In this document: in pieces, positions 25,596-35,080 of the stretch
Layout of the letters: each line of letters begins with the position of its first letter
Numbering within the stretch: the first letter of the stretch is position 1
Assembly: GCF_003572205.1 (NCBI RefSeq)
Contig: NZ_QXNY01000003.1
Coordinates: 620,001 to 684,000 of the forward strand
Direction of reading: 5' to 3'
From: Algihabitans albus
Lineage (GTDB): Bacteria; Pseudomonadota; Alphaproteobacteria; Kiloniellales; DSM-21159
Length of the DNA stretch: 64,000 nt
Translations under genes and position numbers: made by a program
The notes under the pieces: model-generated
Told to the model about the DNA's origin: nothing
Database searches by the model: none
The model's input: the letters and a program-made list of their open reading frames with translations, nothing else

Positions 25596-26783
25596 CTAGA
25601 GGGATCGCGCTCTGGCGGCCAAAGCAGACAGAAGAGCGATACCTGCCAAGACAAGGAAAGTCGCTTGGAAGCCGGCCACGGCGACGACCGTCGCAAAAAC
25701 GAGGGGCCCCAGAAGGAATCCGGCGAAAATCCCCAGGGCAACGGCATTCTGTGCCTCCGCCACCCTGCCCTCGGGTGCGGCTTCCGCGCTCTCGGCCAGC
25801 AGCACCCCATTCCAGCTCCCCACCACGAAGCCCGCGGCGGCCACCGGAATGGCGATCGTCAAGGGCAGGACACCGGGGTTCAGGACGGACAGGATCGCAA
25901 CGGCGGCCGACGACGCGACACCGATGTGCATCAGTATGACCGGTCGCAGGGCCTGTTTGTCTCCGAGCCAACCCGACAGGATACGGCCCGGAATACTAGC
26001 TGCTTGAAAGGCAGCATAGAGTCCGCCGGCAAAAACGAGAGAGAGCTGCAGTTCGGTCACCAGATAGGTGACGAGAAAGGCATTCAAACTCCCCTGAACG
26101 ACGGCAAGCAGCGCTCCTACGGCGACAAGACGGCGGAATGAGCGAAGCCGGATCAGGCCGAGGAGGACCTTCAGGTCGGCCAGGCCGGAACCGCCGGTCG
26201 CGCTCCGCACCCTCCCGAAACTGCCCCGGTCCCGGCGCATCGACAGTTCCACGAAAACCGCCACCGTCACCCCAAGTGCCGAGGCGGCGAGCAGTGCCGT
26301 TTGCCAGGTTCCGATCCCCGCAAGGACCGGAAGCCCGGCACCCGCGATCAAGGCACCGAGAGGGACGCCGGCCTGTTTGATCGAGAAAGCAAGCCTCAGT
26401 CTCTGACGGGGAACCGACCGCTGAAGCAGCAAACCGCTCGCTGGGGCATTTGCGCCGAACCCCAGGCCGATCAACAGTCCGGCGGCGATCACGAGCCACC
26501 ATGCCCCACTCAGGGCAAGGAGCAGGCTTCCAGCGCAAACCAGAGCGCCGATCTGCAGGATGCGCTCGGGCCCCGCTCGGCGGACCAATCCGCCGCCCAG
26601 CAGATAGAAGAAAATCGCACCTCCGGCCGCCGCGGAGGAATAGTAGCCGACATAGGAGGCTGGAACGCCGATGCTGCTTGTTATCGCAGGTCCCAAGACG
26701 GGGACCGCCATATCGATGGCGCTCGTCGCGACTTGTACGGACAGCGCGATGGAGAGCGGGCGCCGCCAGTTATTGCTAGGCAT
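25596..26783 (-). CDS. Major facilitator superfamily transporter
   Basis: A 395-residue protein with 12 hydrophobic segments in two bundles of six and a charged central loop near residue 190 (SMRRDRGSFGRVR). The MFS-type loop 2-3 sequence GGGLVRRAGPERI and the GRILSGWLGDKQALR repeat in the second half support the family. The substrate is unknown; the small-molecule exporter type is most likely. It lies between pgsA and a cupin gene and may share a transcript with the latter, which ends 54 bp before it starts. It interrupts the usual uvrC-pgsA adjacency. Confidence 0.85.
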   Translation of the reverse strand: MPSNNWRRPLSIALSVQVATSAIDMAVPVLGPAITSSIGVPASYVGYYSSAAAGGAIFFYLLGGGLVRRAGPERILQIGALVCAGSLLLALSGAWWLVIAAGLLIGLGFGANAPASGLLLQRSVPRQRLRLAFSIKQAGVPLGALIAGAGLPVLAGIGTWQTALLAASALGVTVAVFVELSMRRDRGSFGRVRSATGGSGLADLKVLLGLIRLRSFRRLVAVGALLAVVQGSLNAFLVTYLVTELQLSLVFAGGLYAAFQAASIPGRILSGWLGDKQALRPVILMHIGVASSAAVAILSVLNPGVLPLTIAIPVAAAGFVVGSWNGVLLAESAEAAPEGRVAEAQNAVALGIFAGFLLGPLVFATVVAVAGFQATFLVLAGIALLSALAARARSL

Positions 26784-26837
26784 GGTCCCAGCACAGTCTG
26801 GCGGCTCCGCCCGACCAGCGCGCGGCGGTGCGAGCTC

Positions 26838-27194
26838 TCAAGTCTGATAGACACGCGATCCGCTGGAATAGGCGATCATCATGACCGCCGTCTCCGGTCC
26901 CGGGTTGCGCGTCTGATGAACCGCACCGACCGGTATCAGGATCGTGTCGCCAGCCGTGAGTTCGATCCACGCGTCGCCCCTACGTTGAAGAACGGACCCC
27001 GAAAGCACATGGATCGCTTCCGTGCAGTTCGGATGGCGATGCGCTTCCGAGGTCACGTCGGGATCGATCGTCATCCTCGCCAGACTGAGGCCCGCGTTTT
27101 CTTCGATCGCCTCCTCCATGAGCCAAGTCATCGCAATGCCGGATGGCCTCGCACCGGATGTCCTCGAGGCGGGTGGAACCGCATCAGTCGTCAT
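26838..27194 (-). CDS. Small cupin-domain protein
   Basis: A 118-residue single-domain cupin. Motif 1 is SEAHRHPNCTEAIHVLSG (metal-binding His, His, Glu and His pattern) near residues 49-66 and motif 2 is DTILIPVGAVHQTRNPG near 84-100, so a mononuclear metal site looks intact. Function cannot be assigned. ATG 27194 has AGGAGAG 5 bases upstream. It may be cotranscribed with the MFS transporter. Confidence 0.8.
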   Translation of the reverse strand: MTTDAVPPASRTSGARPSGIAMTWLMEEAIEENAGLSLARMTIDPDVTSEAHRHPNCTEAIHVLSGSVLQRRGDAWIELTAGDTILIPVGAVHQTRNPGPETAVMMIAYSSGSRVYQT

Positions 27195-27291
27195 TCAGCT
27201 CTCCTGGAAAGCGGCGCCGGGGGATCGGGTGCTCTGCGAGCTAGAGTGTGTGCCATCATCCATCACCAACCGTCGTGCACAAACTCCGGGT

Positions 27292-29313
27292 TTAGGGCGC
27301 GCCATGGAAGTGGTCGTAGATCTTCTTCGCGACGGTCTTACTGATGCCCTCGACGGCTTCCAGATCCGTCAGGCCGGCCCGCTGGACAGCACGAGCCGAG
27401 CCGAAGTGCAGCAGCAGGGCCTTCTTGCGCTTGCCGCCGATGCCCGGGACCTCGTCGAGCGCCGAGGTGAGCCGGGCCTTGCTGCGGCCCGCCCGATGGG
27501 TGCCGATTGCAAAGCGGTGCGCTTCGTCACGCAGGCGCTGAATGAAGTAGAGAACCGGATCGCGCGGTTGCAACAGAATCGGGGGACGTCCCGGCAGGAA
27601 GATGCGCTCGCGCCCGGCGTCTCGGTCCGGTCCCTTGGCGACGCCTGCGACCGTCAGATCCTCGATGCCCAAGTCTGCGAAGACCTCCAAGGCCACGTTC
27701 AGCTGCCCGCGGCCACCGTCGATCAGCACGGCGTCGGGCCACTGGCCCCGGCTGCGGTCGGGGTCCTCCTTGAGGGCGCGCGAGAAGCGCCGGGTCAGAA
27801 CTTCGCGCATCATGGCGTAGTCGTCGCCGGCCGCTCCCTTCTGCTTGATCGCGAATTTGCGGTAGGCGGTCTTGCGGAACCCCTCGGGTCCCGCGACGAC
27901 CATGGCACCATAGGCGTTGCTGCCGCCGATGTGGCTGTTGTCGTAAACCTCGACCCGCTCCAGCGTCGTCTCGGCCCCAAGCAGCTCGCCCAGGCCGGTC
28001 AGGAGCCTCCGCTGGGCCGAACTTTCCGCGAGGCGGCGAGCCAACTCGTCGCGGGCATTGGAAAGCGCCTGCTCGATCAGCTTGCGTTTAGAGCCGCGCT
28101 GTGGCGCCGCCAGTTCGATTTTTCGTTCGGCCTTCTGGCTCAGGGCTGCGGCGATCAGCGCTTGCTCGGTCAAGAGATGGCTCAGCAACACCTGTCTCGG
28201 CACCGGCTTGTTGTCGTAGAACTGTGCGACGAAGGCGGCGAGCACTTCTTCCGGCCCCAACTGCTTGTCATGGCTGGGGAAGTAGGCGCGGTTGCCATAG
28301 TTCCGGCCGGCTCGGAAGAAGAAGACCTGGATGCAGGTTTGCCCAGCCTGCTGGTGCGCAACGACGACATCGGCGTCGTCCACGCCTTCAACGTTGATAT
28401 CTTGGTGGGACTGAATGTGTGCCAGGGCGCGAATCCGGTCGCGGTAGCGCGCGGCCGCCTCGTAGTCCAGGCGTTCGGCCGCGGCCTCCATCTGGCCGGC
28501 CAAGTCTTCCTGAATACGGCTGGACTTGCCCGAAAGGAAGTCCAAGGCATCCCCGACCAGGGCCGCATACTCCGTCCGATCGACCCGCCCTACACAGGGC
28601 GCGGAGCAACGCTTGATCTGGAAGAGCAGACAAGGGCGCGTGCGCTGGCTGAACACCGCATCCGAACAGGAGCGCAACAGGAAAGCCTTTTCCAGCGCCG
28701 TCACCGTGCGATTCACCGCACCAGCCGAAGCGAAGGGCCCGTAGTAGCGGCCCTCGCGGTCGTGGCTGCCGCGGTGCTTGACGATCTGCGGATAGTCATG
28801 CGCGCCGGCGATCAGAATGTAGGGAAAGGATTTGTCGTCGCGCAGCAGCACATTGTAACGCGGCATGAAACGCTTGATCAGATTCGATTCCAGCAGCAGC
28901 GCCTCGACCTCGGTATGGGTCGTGGTCACCTCCAACGCCACCGTCTCGGCGACCATGCGCTGCAGGCGGCGCGGCAGCTTGGAGAGCTGGGTGTAGGCGG
29001 TTACCCGCCGCTTCAGGCTGCGCGCCTTGCCGACATAAAGCGGATCGCCCCGCGCGTTCAGCATGCGATAGACCCCGGGAGCCAGCGGCAAGGTCTTGAC
29101 CGCCCTGGCCAGCACCTCGACGCCCTGGGCAAGACGCCCCTCGACCTTGTCCGCCGACTCGTCGTGCAACCCAGCGTAGTCGGGCGCATCCTCTCTTAGA
29201 CCCGGCAGACCCGGCGAGGCCGGCGCCTCGCGATAAATCGCGGGCTCCTGCGGCGCGCGCTTGCCGCCGAGAGTCGGGTCCTGCGTGGCAGGCTTGCGGG
29301 TTCCTCTGACCAT
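27292..29313 (-). CDS. uvrC: UvrABC excinuclease subunit C
   Basis: A 673-residue nuclease that makes both incisions in nucleotide excision repair. Domains in order: a non-conserved N-terminal extension of about 70 residues, the GIY-YIG 3' nuclease (GVYRMLNARGDPLYVGKA, about 79-165), a UVR motif (MEAAAERLDYEAAARYRDRI, about 275-300), the RNase-H-like 5' nuclease (YDNSHIGGSNAYGAMVV, IDGGRGQLNVA) and a C-terminal double helix-hairpin-helix (EVPGIGGKRKKALL, VEGISKTVAKKIY). No SOS box is evident upstream. The start has only a weak ribosome site. Confidence 0.95.
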   Translation of the reverse strand: MVRGTRKPATQDPTLGGKRAPQEPAIYREAPASPGLPGLREDAPDYAGLHDESADKVEGRLAQGVEVLARAVKTLPLAPGVYRMLNARGDPLYVGKARSLKRRVTAYTQLSKLPRRLQRMVAETVALEVTTTHTEVEALLLESNLIKRFMPRYNVLLRDDKSFPYILIAGAHDYPQIVKHRGSHDREGRYYGPFASAGAVNRTVTALEKAFLLRSCSDAVFSQRTRPCLLFQIKRCSAPCVGRVDRTEYAALVGDALDFLSGKSSRIQEDLAGQMEAAAERLDYEAAARYRDRIRALAHIQSHQDINVEGVDDADVVVAHQQAGQTCIQVFFFRAGRNYGNRAYFPSHDKQLGPEEVLAAFVAQFYDNKPVPRQVLLSHLLTEQALIAAALSQKAERKIELAAPQRGSKRKLIEQALSNARDELARRLAESSAQRRLLTGLGELLGAETTLERVEVYDNSHIGGSNAYGAMVVAGPEGFRKTAYRKFAIKQKGAAGDDYAMMREVLTRRFSRALKEDPDRSRGQWPDAVLIDGGRGQLNVALEVFADLGIEDLTVAGVAKGPDRDAGRERIFLPGRPPILLQPRDPVLYFIQRLRDEAHRFAIGTHRAGRSKARLTSALDEVPGIGGKRKKALLLHFGSARAVQRAGLTDLEAVEGISKTVAKKIYDHFHGAP

Positions 29314-29797
29314 GTCTTTACAAATCGTTAAGCGCTTGACGGATCACCCCCTCCGAAAGAGGCATCGACGACGGTCGGAGAGTCCGAATCAAGCCTCGAA
29401 AACCTAAATAAGTAGGCCTAGGGCGCTTGACAAAAAGGCGAACCTGGTGCGCTCGCAGAGCTTTTCGGAGCTGTCCACCGACTCTGTGGATAAGTCTGTT
29501 GGAAAATGCGAAGGCCGAAGGGTTGAGTTCAAGGATTCTGCGGGGTTCTATGCTTTGCCTAATTTTTAGGCACACGTGTAACATGTTGAATTCCCTGCAT
29601 TCTCGGGTTGCCAATTGTTAGAAAAGCGTCATGAAAATGGTCTCTCGTGTCTGAAGCCCAAGTCGCGTTGCAACACGGATGCCTGTGAACAATTTGAGCG
29701 CCCTCAGCACCCGGATACAAATTTGCGGGTGTCCGAAAAGTGCTGATAGCTCGGTATGTTAGACATCTTTGCGAAGAACGGGGCTTTACCGAAGCAC
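29314..29797. other. 484-bp AT-richer intergenic region with DnaA box, GANTC sites and small palindromes
   Basis: No supportable gene. Directly visible elements: adjacent GANTC sites (GAGTC 29380-29384, GAATC 29386-29390), a perfect reverse-strand DnaA box TGTGGATAA (29485-29493), a hairpin GCCTAA-TTT-TTAGGC (29557-29571), and the back-to-back palindromes ACACGTGT (29572-29579) and AACATGTT (29580-29587). A TTGACA at 29427-29432 has no convincing -10 partner. It is the upstream region of uvrC and the downstream region of folB. Confidence 0.5.
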
Positions 29798-30247
29798 CTA
29801 AGACTCTTGAGCCGGAAGTCGCCGCCTCGTAAGCGCGATTCCAATGCCTTTGGCGGCGCGATCGAGGTCGAGTTTCCTGATGCTCACGCTGGCCGCGAGA
29901 ATGCGCTGATCCTCGAAGCAGGCGGTTAGGATACGGTCGCCAAGCGTCTCCAGCAGATGCGCGTCGTTCTCGGCACAGACCTGCTTCACCCGTTCGACGG
30001 TCGTGCCATAGTCCACGACCTTCACAAAGTCATCGTCGAAAGCAGCCGGCGGTTGCGCTTTCAACTCCAAGTCCAAGCATAACCTCTGGGCGCGATCCCG
30101 CTCGCCCGGATAGACACCGATCACGCAATTGACCTCGAGCGCCGTCACCAGCAGCGTGAGTTCGGTGGCGAAACCATCCTCGATGCGGACCGCAGGGTCC
30201 GGGGATGTACCGCCATTCGGATAGGATCTGGGAAAGATATCGTCCAT
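29798..30247 (-). CDS. folB: Dihydroneopterin aldolase
   Basis: A 149-residue protein of the FolB fold that cleaves dihydroneopterin to 6-hydroxymethyl-dihydropterin in folate synthesis. Supporting blocks are NCVIGVYPGERDRAQ, the YGTTVERV segment, the catalytic-region Glu in DAHLLETLGDRI and the Lys in VSIRKLDLDRAAKGIG. The N-terminal 30 residues are extra compared with compact homologues. The upstream SDR gene resembles pteridine reductases, so both may act on pterins. Confidence 0.88.
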   Translation of the reverse strand: MDDIFPRSYPNGGTSPDPAVRIEDGFATELTLLVTALEVNCVIGVYPGERDRAQRLCLDLELKAQPPAAFDDDFVKVVDYGTTVERVKQVCAENDAHLLETLGDRILTACFEDQRILAASVSIRKLDLDRAAKGIGIALTRRRLPAQES

Positions 30248-30329
30248 GGCCCTCAGGACGCTGGCTTAGCGGCAGAGCGGACTCCGCCGCAACGAAAAGA
30301 CACTACAGCAGAGTGACGCGGTCCGGCGA

Positions 30330-31118
30330 TCAGGCGAAGTGGTCCGGCGCAGCCTGCGGCTGAGACCAGCCCAAATGCTGACCGCCATCGAGCGCCAACA
30401 TTTGCCCGGTCATGGCACGAGCCGCAAGAAGGAAGCGCACCGCCAAGGCGATCTCTTCGGGAGTGGTGCCGCGCTGCAGAGGCATCGCGCGCCACTGACG
30501 TTCGAACTGCGCGTCGGTTTGGTGGGTGCTGGGAAGGGTCGGCCCGGGTCCGATGGCATTGACCCTGATGCGCGGCGCCAGAGCCAAGGCAAGCGTCCGG
30601 GTCAAGGTCCAGAGACCCGACTTCGCGACACTGTAGCTGACGAAGTAGGGCGTCAGATTCCAGACGCGCTGGTCCAGGAGGTTGATCACCGCCCCTTCCG
30701 CTTGCTCGGGGAGGTGCTTGGCGAAGTCCTGGATCAACACGAAAGGCGCCCGCAGATTCGGCTCCATGTGATGATCCCAAGAATCGCGCGTGACGCTGTC
30801 GACGCGATCCATCTCGAAGGTCGAGGCATTGTTGACCAGGACCCCCAGGGGGCCCAACGCCTCAACCCCACGCGCGACCAGGCCGGCCACGTCGGTCTCA
30901 CGCGCCAGATCGGCTTTCAACAGCGTCGCTTCTCCGCCTGCGGCGCGCACCTCCTCCGCCACGGCTTCGGCTTCGGCGGACGAACTCTTGTAGTGTATCG
31001 CCACGGAGAAGCCGGCCTGTGCCAGCGACAGAGCGATGGCACGGCCGATGCGTTTACCGGCACCGGTGACCAGTGCGGTCCTGGGAAGCGCGTCTGGCAG
31101 GAAGAAGGGGTCGGACAT
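30330..31118 (-). CDS. Short-chain dehydrogenase, pteridine-reductase-like (FolM type)
   Basis: A 262-residue Rossmann SDR. The cofactor motif is TGAGKRIGRAIA, with the TGxxxRxG form typical of pteridine reductases; NNAST and the catalytic pair Tyr/Lys in SYSVAKSG are present, and the C-terminus has DGGQHLGW. FolM/PTR1-type enzymes reduce dihydropterins, which fits the folB neighbour 82 bp downstream on the same strand. The specific substrate is inferred, not shown. Confidence 0.8.
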   Translation of the reverse strand: MSDPFFLPDALPRTALVTGAGKRIGRAIALSLAQAGFSVAIHYKSSSAEAEAVAEEVRAAGGEATLLKADLARETDVAGLVARGVEALGPLGVLVNNASTFEMDRVDSVTRDSWDHHMEPNLRAPFVLIQDFAKHLPEQAEGAVINLLDQRVWNLTPYFVSYSVAKSGLWTLTRTLALALAPRIRVNAIGPGPTLPSTHQTDAQFERQWRAMPLQRGTTPEEIALAVRFLLAARAMTGQMLALDGGQHLGWSQPQAAPDHFA

Positions 31119-31141
31119 GCGAAGCCTAGGGGGAGCCGGCG

Positions 31142-32128
31142 CTAGAGGCCGACGGCCGACTGTACGGCCGTTGCAAAGCCGGTATCGAATTGAACGAAAA
31201 TGAAGATGCCGTAGATCGCCAGAAAAGCAAGGGCTGTCCCTCGTCCGATCGCGCGGCCCGATGCCAGAATGGCCATCAAGAGGGCGGTCGCGGCGAGCAT
31301 CACCCAGATATCGAAAACCAGCAGCTCGCTGGTGAACTCGAAGGGCGTGACCAGGGCAAGGACGCCCAGGATTCCCAGAACATTGAAGATATTCGAACCG
31401 ATGATATTGCCGATCGCGACATCGGCATGTCGGCGTAAGGCGGCGACGACCGCTGTCGCCAACTCCGGCAAGGACGTCCCGAAGGCGACCAGGGTCAGGC
31501 CGATAACGGCATCCGACACGCCGACCGATTTGGCGATGGAGACGGCCCCTTCGATCAAGAGCTCGGAGCCGATCACCAGACCGACGGATCCACCCAGAAC
31601 CAAGCCAACCGCCGGCAACCAGGTCTGGGGAGCCGCCTCCAGAGCCTCCGCCGCTTCACCGGCGGGCTCCGTCGTTCCGCTCCGGCGCTCCACCACGTAG
31701 CTACCCACGAGATAGGCGCCAAGAAGCAGCAGAAACACCAGGCCATGCGGCCAGAAAAGGGTCCCGGCGAAGGCAAGCACGATCATCGCCAGGGTCGCCG
31801 CGGTCATCACGGCCCCGTCCCGTTTGGCCAAACCGCGCGGCGGGTGCATCACCTGAATCATCGCCGCGGCACCGACAATCAACAGGATGTTGGCGATATT
31901 GGATCCGATGACATTGCCAACGCCGATGATCGGCCGTCCCTCAAGCCCGGCGGCGACGGTCACGACCAGCTCAGGCATGGAGGTCGCGAAGGCCACCACC
32001 GTCAGGCCGATCAGCAGCGGCGACAGGCCGAGCAGTCGGGCAAGCCCCACCGCACCCCGCAGCAACAGCTCACCGCCCAGCACGAGCAGCGCCAGCCCCC
32101 CCAGCACCAAAAGCGAGTCGATCACCAT
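31142..32128 (-). CDS. CaCA-family Ca2+/Na+ antiporter (YrbG-like)
   Basis: A 328-residue exchanger with ten predicted membrane helices in two homologous halves. Both alpha repeats are intact: VVAFATSMPELVVTV with GNVIGSNIANI in the first and LVAFGTSLPELATAV with GNIIGSNIFNV in the second. The central cytoplasmic loop is acidic (EPAGEAAEALEA). MVIDSLLVLGG at 32128 is chosen as start because upstream codons are not family-like. The SDR gene follows 23 bp downstream on the same strand. Confidence 0.9.
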   Translation of the reverse strand: MVIDSLLVLGGLALLVLGGELLLRGAVGLARLLGLSPLLIGLTVVAFATSMPELVVTVAAGLEGRPIIGVGNVIGSNIANILLIVGAAAMIQVMHPPRGLAKRDGAVMTAATLAMIVLAFAGTLFWPHGLVFLLLLGAYLVGSYVVERRSGTTEPAGEAAEALEAAPQTWLPAVGLVLGGSVGLVIGSELLIEGAVSIAKSVGVSDAVIGLTLVAFGTSLPELATAVVAALRRHADVAIGNIIGSNIFNVLGILGVLALVTPFEFTSELLVFDIWVMLAATALLMAILASGRAIGRGTALAFLAIYGIFIFVQFDTGFATAVQSAVGL

Positions 32129-32527
32129 GCGGCGAACCTGCCGACACGTGATCCGGTAAGAAAAACGAAGGGGAGAAAGCTGGGGGTCATACCTAGGCCG
32201 GCTGCGGAGAGATGACGGGCAGCGGCTGCACAAACCTTGCCGTTCGGTGTCGAGCCGATCACCCGAACCGTGGCCGGTCCGTACATGTGACCCTGCCCCC
32301 CTGTAGGGCTGTAAATGCGGGCTTCGATGCGGGAATTCAACAGCACATTCGCCCCGTCCGACACGCAAAGGGCTCAGGCCTCGTGTGCCACGTCGCTCAT
32401 GCCACCTGAGCTCGGCCGGCTAGCAGCGAGGCGTCACGTCACATGCAAATCGAATCACCCGAGAGAGGCGAAACGCCTTCGAACAAGCGGCATCGAAGAC
32501 CTGTCCACAGCTTTCGCGCGGGCGCTT
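32129..32527. other. 399-bp gap with a possible decayed open frame
   Basis: On the minus strand a frame begins ATG AGC GAC at 32400, meets TGA at 32374-32376 and then stays open for 80 codons to 32122 with fairly high GC at third positions. I do not recognise the peptide (it contains SPTGGQGHMYGPATVRVIG). It may be a broken gene or chance. No promoter, terminator or RNA gene is evident otherwise. Confidence 0.3.
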
Positions 32528-32920
32528 TCAGGTCTCCGGTTTGAAGTCGAGGCTGGCGGAGTTGATGCAATAGCGAAGCCCCGTCGGCTCCGGTCCGTCA
32601 GAGAAGACGTGCCCCTGATGAGCGCCGCAGGTCGCACAGTGCACCTCCGTGCGGACCATAAGAAAGCTGCGATCCGTCTTGGTTTCAACGTTTGCTTCCT
32701 CAACCGGCTGCCAGAACGAAGGCCAGCCCGTGCCGCTGTCGAACTTATGCGCAGACGCGAAAAGCGGCGTACCGCAGACCACACAGTCGTAACGGCCCGG
32801 TCGCTTCTCAGCGTGGTAGTCGCCGCTGAAGGCTCGCTCCGTCCCATGCTTCTGGGTCACTCGGATCTGCTCGGGTGTCAGATGAGAGGTGTCGAACCCC
32901 TTCTTGGCAGCATCGGACAT
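32528..32920 (-). CDS. msrB: Peptide-methionine (R)-S-oxide reductase MsrB
   Basis: A 130-residue enzyme that reduces methionine-R-sulfoxide in proteins. The structural zinc cysteines ([19 protein letters not shown]), the GTGWPSF core and the catalytic Cys in [12 protein letters not shown] are all present. There is no signal peptide, so the enzyme is cytoplasmic. The start at 32920 ([10 protein letters not shown]) is preferred over a longer frame to 32998 because homologues begin here. It lies 70 bp after the VOC gene on the same strand. Confidence 0.95.
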   Translation of the reverse strand: MSDAAKKGFDTSHLTPEQIRVTQKHGTERAFSGDYHAEKRPGRYDCVVCGTPLFASAHKFDSGTGWPSFWQPVEEANVETKTDRSFLMVRTEVHCATCGAHQGHVFSDGPEPTGLRYCINSASLDFKPET

Positions 32921-32990
32921 GACGGTACTCGCCTGTTTAGGAGGAACTGCCTTGAGATATAGGTAGACGCGCCTCCGAACCAAGCGGGAC

Positions 32991-33872
32991 TCACGCAACC
33001 GCGACGAACTCGAGCGTCACGCCGTTGGCCTCCTGCGGATCGACGACGAGACGGCCGTCATCGCCTTCGCTGAAGGCAATCTCCGCGCTTTTCAAGAAAG
33101 CCGCCGTGGCCGCGAGATCGCCAACTTCGACGCCAAAGCCGACCAGCCATGGAAGCGGATGGGCCGATGCCTTTGGATAGCGGGCCGCCAAAGGGGCCGG
33201 CCCAAGGAAGGTCAGGCGGCAGTCGCCGGCGATGACCTGCAACCACCCGTCCGCGGCACTGACGGCGTCTGGGCCGACAATACGGCTGTAAGCCTGACCC
33301 AAGGCGCCCGGCAGGTCCACGGCGGCAATCACTTCGACCACCCCCCGGGCGCCATTCGCATGCTCCAACCACTCCGGTCGCCAGACCAGGTCGCGAGAGA
33401 GATGGGTCACGACGAAGGAGCGAAGATCCGGCGTGGCCTCGGGCGGCGGAAAGACGAGGCGGAACTCGGGTAAGGCATCACCTTCAGGCAGCTCTATGAT
33501 CCGCTTGAGGTCCTTTGGTCCTTCGATTGCAAGACCTCCGGCGCGCAGTGTTTCGGCGCACCGCTCGGCATCGTCCGTGGCGAAGGCCACCGCCATCAAA
33601 CCCTCGCGCTCGGCCAGGAAATCATCCAGGCGATTGGTAAACTGGCTGGCATCGACGATGCCGATCAACTCCACGTAGTCCTGCGGGAACATCAGGCAGT
33701 AGTTCGCTGTGCCCCAACCGATGTGCTTGCCGCGCGGGCAGGCCGTGAAACCCAGTCGGGTCCAAGTCCGGCGCGTCGCCTCGAGATCGTGAACGCCGAC
33801 CAGCACATGGTCGAGGCCCCGGATCGTACCGGTCGTCTCCCGAGGTGTGTCCACCTGCGTGTCCCTGCTCAT
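32991..33872 (-). CDS. VOC-superfamily glyoxalase-like protein
   Basis: A 293-residue protein with two vicinal-oxygen-chelate halves: [20 protein letters not shown] starts the first near residue 20, and [19 protein letters not shown] starts the second near residue 176. This corresponds to the Glyoxalase_3-type fold. His at LDHV and Glu at YVELIG could bind metal. Substrate unknown. ATG 33872 has GAGGAGA 5 bases upstream. Confidence 0.75.
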   Translation of the reverse strand: MSRDTQVDTPRETTGTIRGLDHVLVGVHDLEATRRTWTRLGFTACPRGKHIGWGTANYCLMFPQDYVELIGIVDASQFTNRLDDFLAEREGLMAVAFATDDAERCAETLRAGGLAIEGPKDLKRIIELPEGDALPEFRLVFPPPEATPDLRSFVVTHLSRDLVWRPEWLEHANGARGVVEVIAAVDLPGALGQAYSRIVGPDAVSAADGWLQVIAGDCRLTFLGPAPLAARYPKASAHPLPWLVGFGVEVGDLAATAAFLKSAEIAFSEGDDGRLVVDPQEANGVTLEFVAVA

Positions 33873-33923
33873 CAGATCTCCTCATCGGGTCGGTCGAACA
33901 GGCCATCGCGAGTACGCCGGAAC

Positions 33924-35042
33924 CTAACTCTCAGCATGTTGCAAACTGCCGGGACTGGCTTTTTCCGGATAGAGTTCTGCCAGTCCTTCGGTCGAGGCGG
34001 CACAAACTCCGCGTTCGGTGATCAGGCCGGTCACCAGCCGGGCCGGTGTCACGTCGAAGGCGTAGTTGGCCGCCGGGCTACCAGGGCTGGCAATCTCCAC
34101 CGTGACCAGCTCGCCGGAGTCGCGGCGCCCGGTTACGTGCGTCACTTCCCGAGCGTCGCGTTGCTCAATGGGCACCTGCCGTCCGTCCGCCAGCGTCCAG
34201 TCGACCGTCGGTCCCGGCAGAGCGACGTAGAAGGGTACATCGTTGTCCCGCGCCGCCAGCGCCTTGAGATAGGTTCCGATCTTGTTGCAGACATCGCCGT
34301 TGCGGGTGGTGCGGTCGGTGCCGACGATGCAGAGGTCGACCAGCCCTTGCTGCATCAGGTGACCGCCGACATTGTCGGCGACGATGGCGTGTGCAACCCC
34401 CTGCTGGTTCAGTTCCCAGGCCGTCAGGCTGGCACCCTGGTTGCGCGGCCGGGTTTCGTCGACCCAGACCTTCACGTCGATACCCTTCTCATGGGCCAGA
34501 TAGATGGGGGCCGTTGCCGTGCCCCAGTCTACCGTCGCCAGCCAGCCAGCGTTGCAGTGAGTTAGCAGATTGACGGGGCCGCCGCCCTTGCGCGCGGCAA
34601 TGGCCTCGATCAGGGGGAGCCCCTGGTCGCCGATCGCACGACAGAGCGCCACGTCCTGCTCACAGATCTCGGCGGCGCGCAGGTAGGCAGCGGCGGCACG
34701 GGCGTTGGCCCCCAGCGGCAACAGCAGCTCGTAGAGGTCGTCGAGCGCCCAGCGCAGGTTCACCGCCGTGGGGCGGGTTGCCAGGAGCGTGTCGTAGGCA
34801 GCCTTGAGGGCGTCGTCTCCGGCCCCCACGGCCATCGCGAGAGCCACGCCATAGGCCGCCGTCGCACCGATCAGCGGCGCACCGCGCACCTGCATCGAGC
34901 GAATCGCCTCGGCGGCCGCCGCCAGCGAGGTCAGACGCAGCGTCTCGAAGCGATGCGGCAGCTTGGTCTGATCGATGATCACGACCGACCAACCGTCCTC
35001 GGCCAGCCAGATCGTCCGATGTGGTACGCCGTCCACCTTCAT
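33924..35042 (-). CDS. mtnA: S-methyl-5-thioribose-1-phosphate isomerase
   Basis: A 372-residue enzyme of methionine salvage that isomerises methylthioribose-1-phosphate to the ribulose form. Conserved features: [17 protein letters not shown], the catalytic Cys in [23 protein letters not shown], and the catalytic Asp in [11 protein letters not shown]. It follows mtnP by 38 bp on the same strand; together they convert methylthioadenosine to the next intermediate. Other mtn genes are not in the window. Confidence 0.95.
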   Translation of the reverse strand: MKVDGVPHRTIWLAEDGWSVVIIDQTKLPHRFETLRLTSLAAAAEAIRSMQVRGAPLIGATAAYGVALAMAVGAGDDALKAAYDTLLATRPTAVNLRWALDDLYELLLPLGANARAAAAYLRAAEICEQDVALCRAIGDQGLPLIEAIAARKGGGPVNLLTHCNAGWLATVDWGTATAPIYLAHEKGIDVKVWVDETRPRNQGASLTAWELNQQGVAHAIVADNVGGHLMQQGLVDLCIVGTDRTTRNGDVCNKIGTYLKALAARDNDVPFYVALPGPTVDWTLADGRQVPIEQRDAREVTHVTGRRDSGELVTVEIASPGSPAANYAFDVTPARLVTGLITERGVCAASTEGLAELYPEKASPGSLQHAES

Positions 35043-35080
35043 AGCGGGACCTTCATTTCGAGCCTCTCACAGCCTCGCAG

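Noticed and set aside
27022-29199. 725-codon plus-strand open frame opposite uvrC
   Set aside because: Antisense to a complete uvrC with all domains, and no homologous motif is seen.
29318-29614. 98-codon minus-strand open frame upstream of uvrC
   Set aside because: No ribosome site or motif, and its composition follows local AT-rich intergenic sequence rather than coding usage.
29314-29797. Chromosomal replication origin
   Set aside because: Only one perfect DnaA box, no clear AT-rich unwinding element, and none of the genes usually next to the origin (dnaA, hemE, parAB, gidAB) are present.
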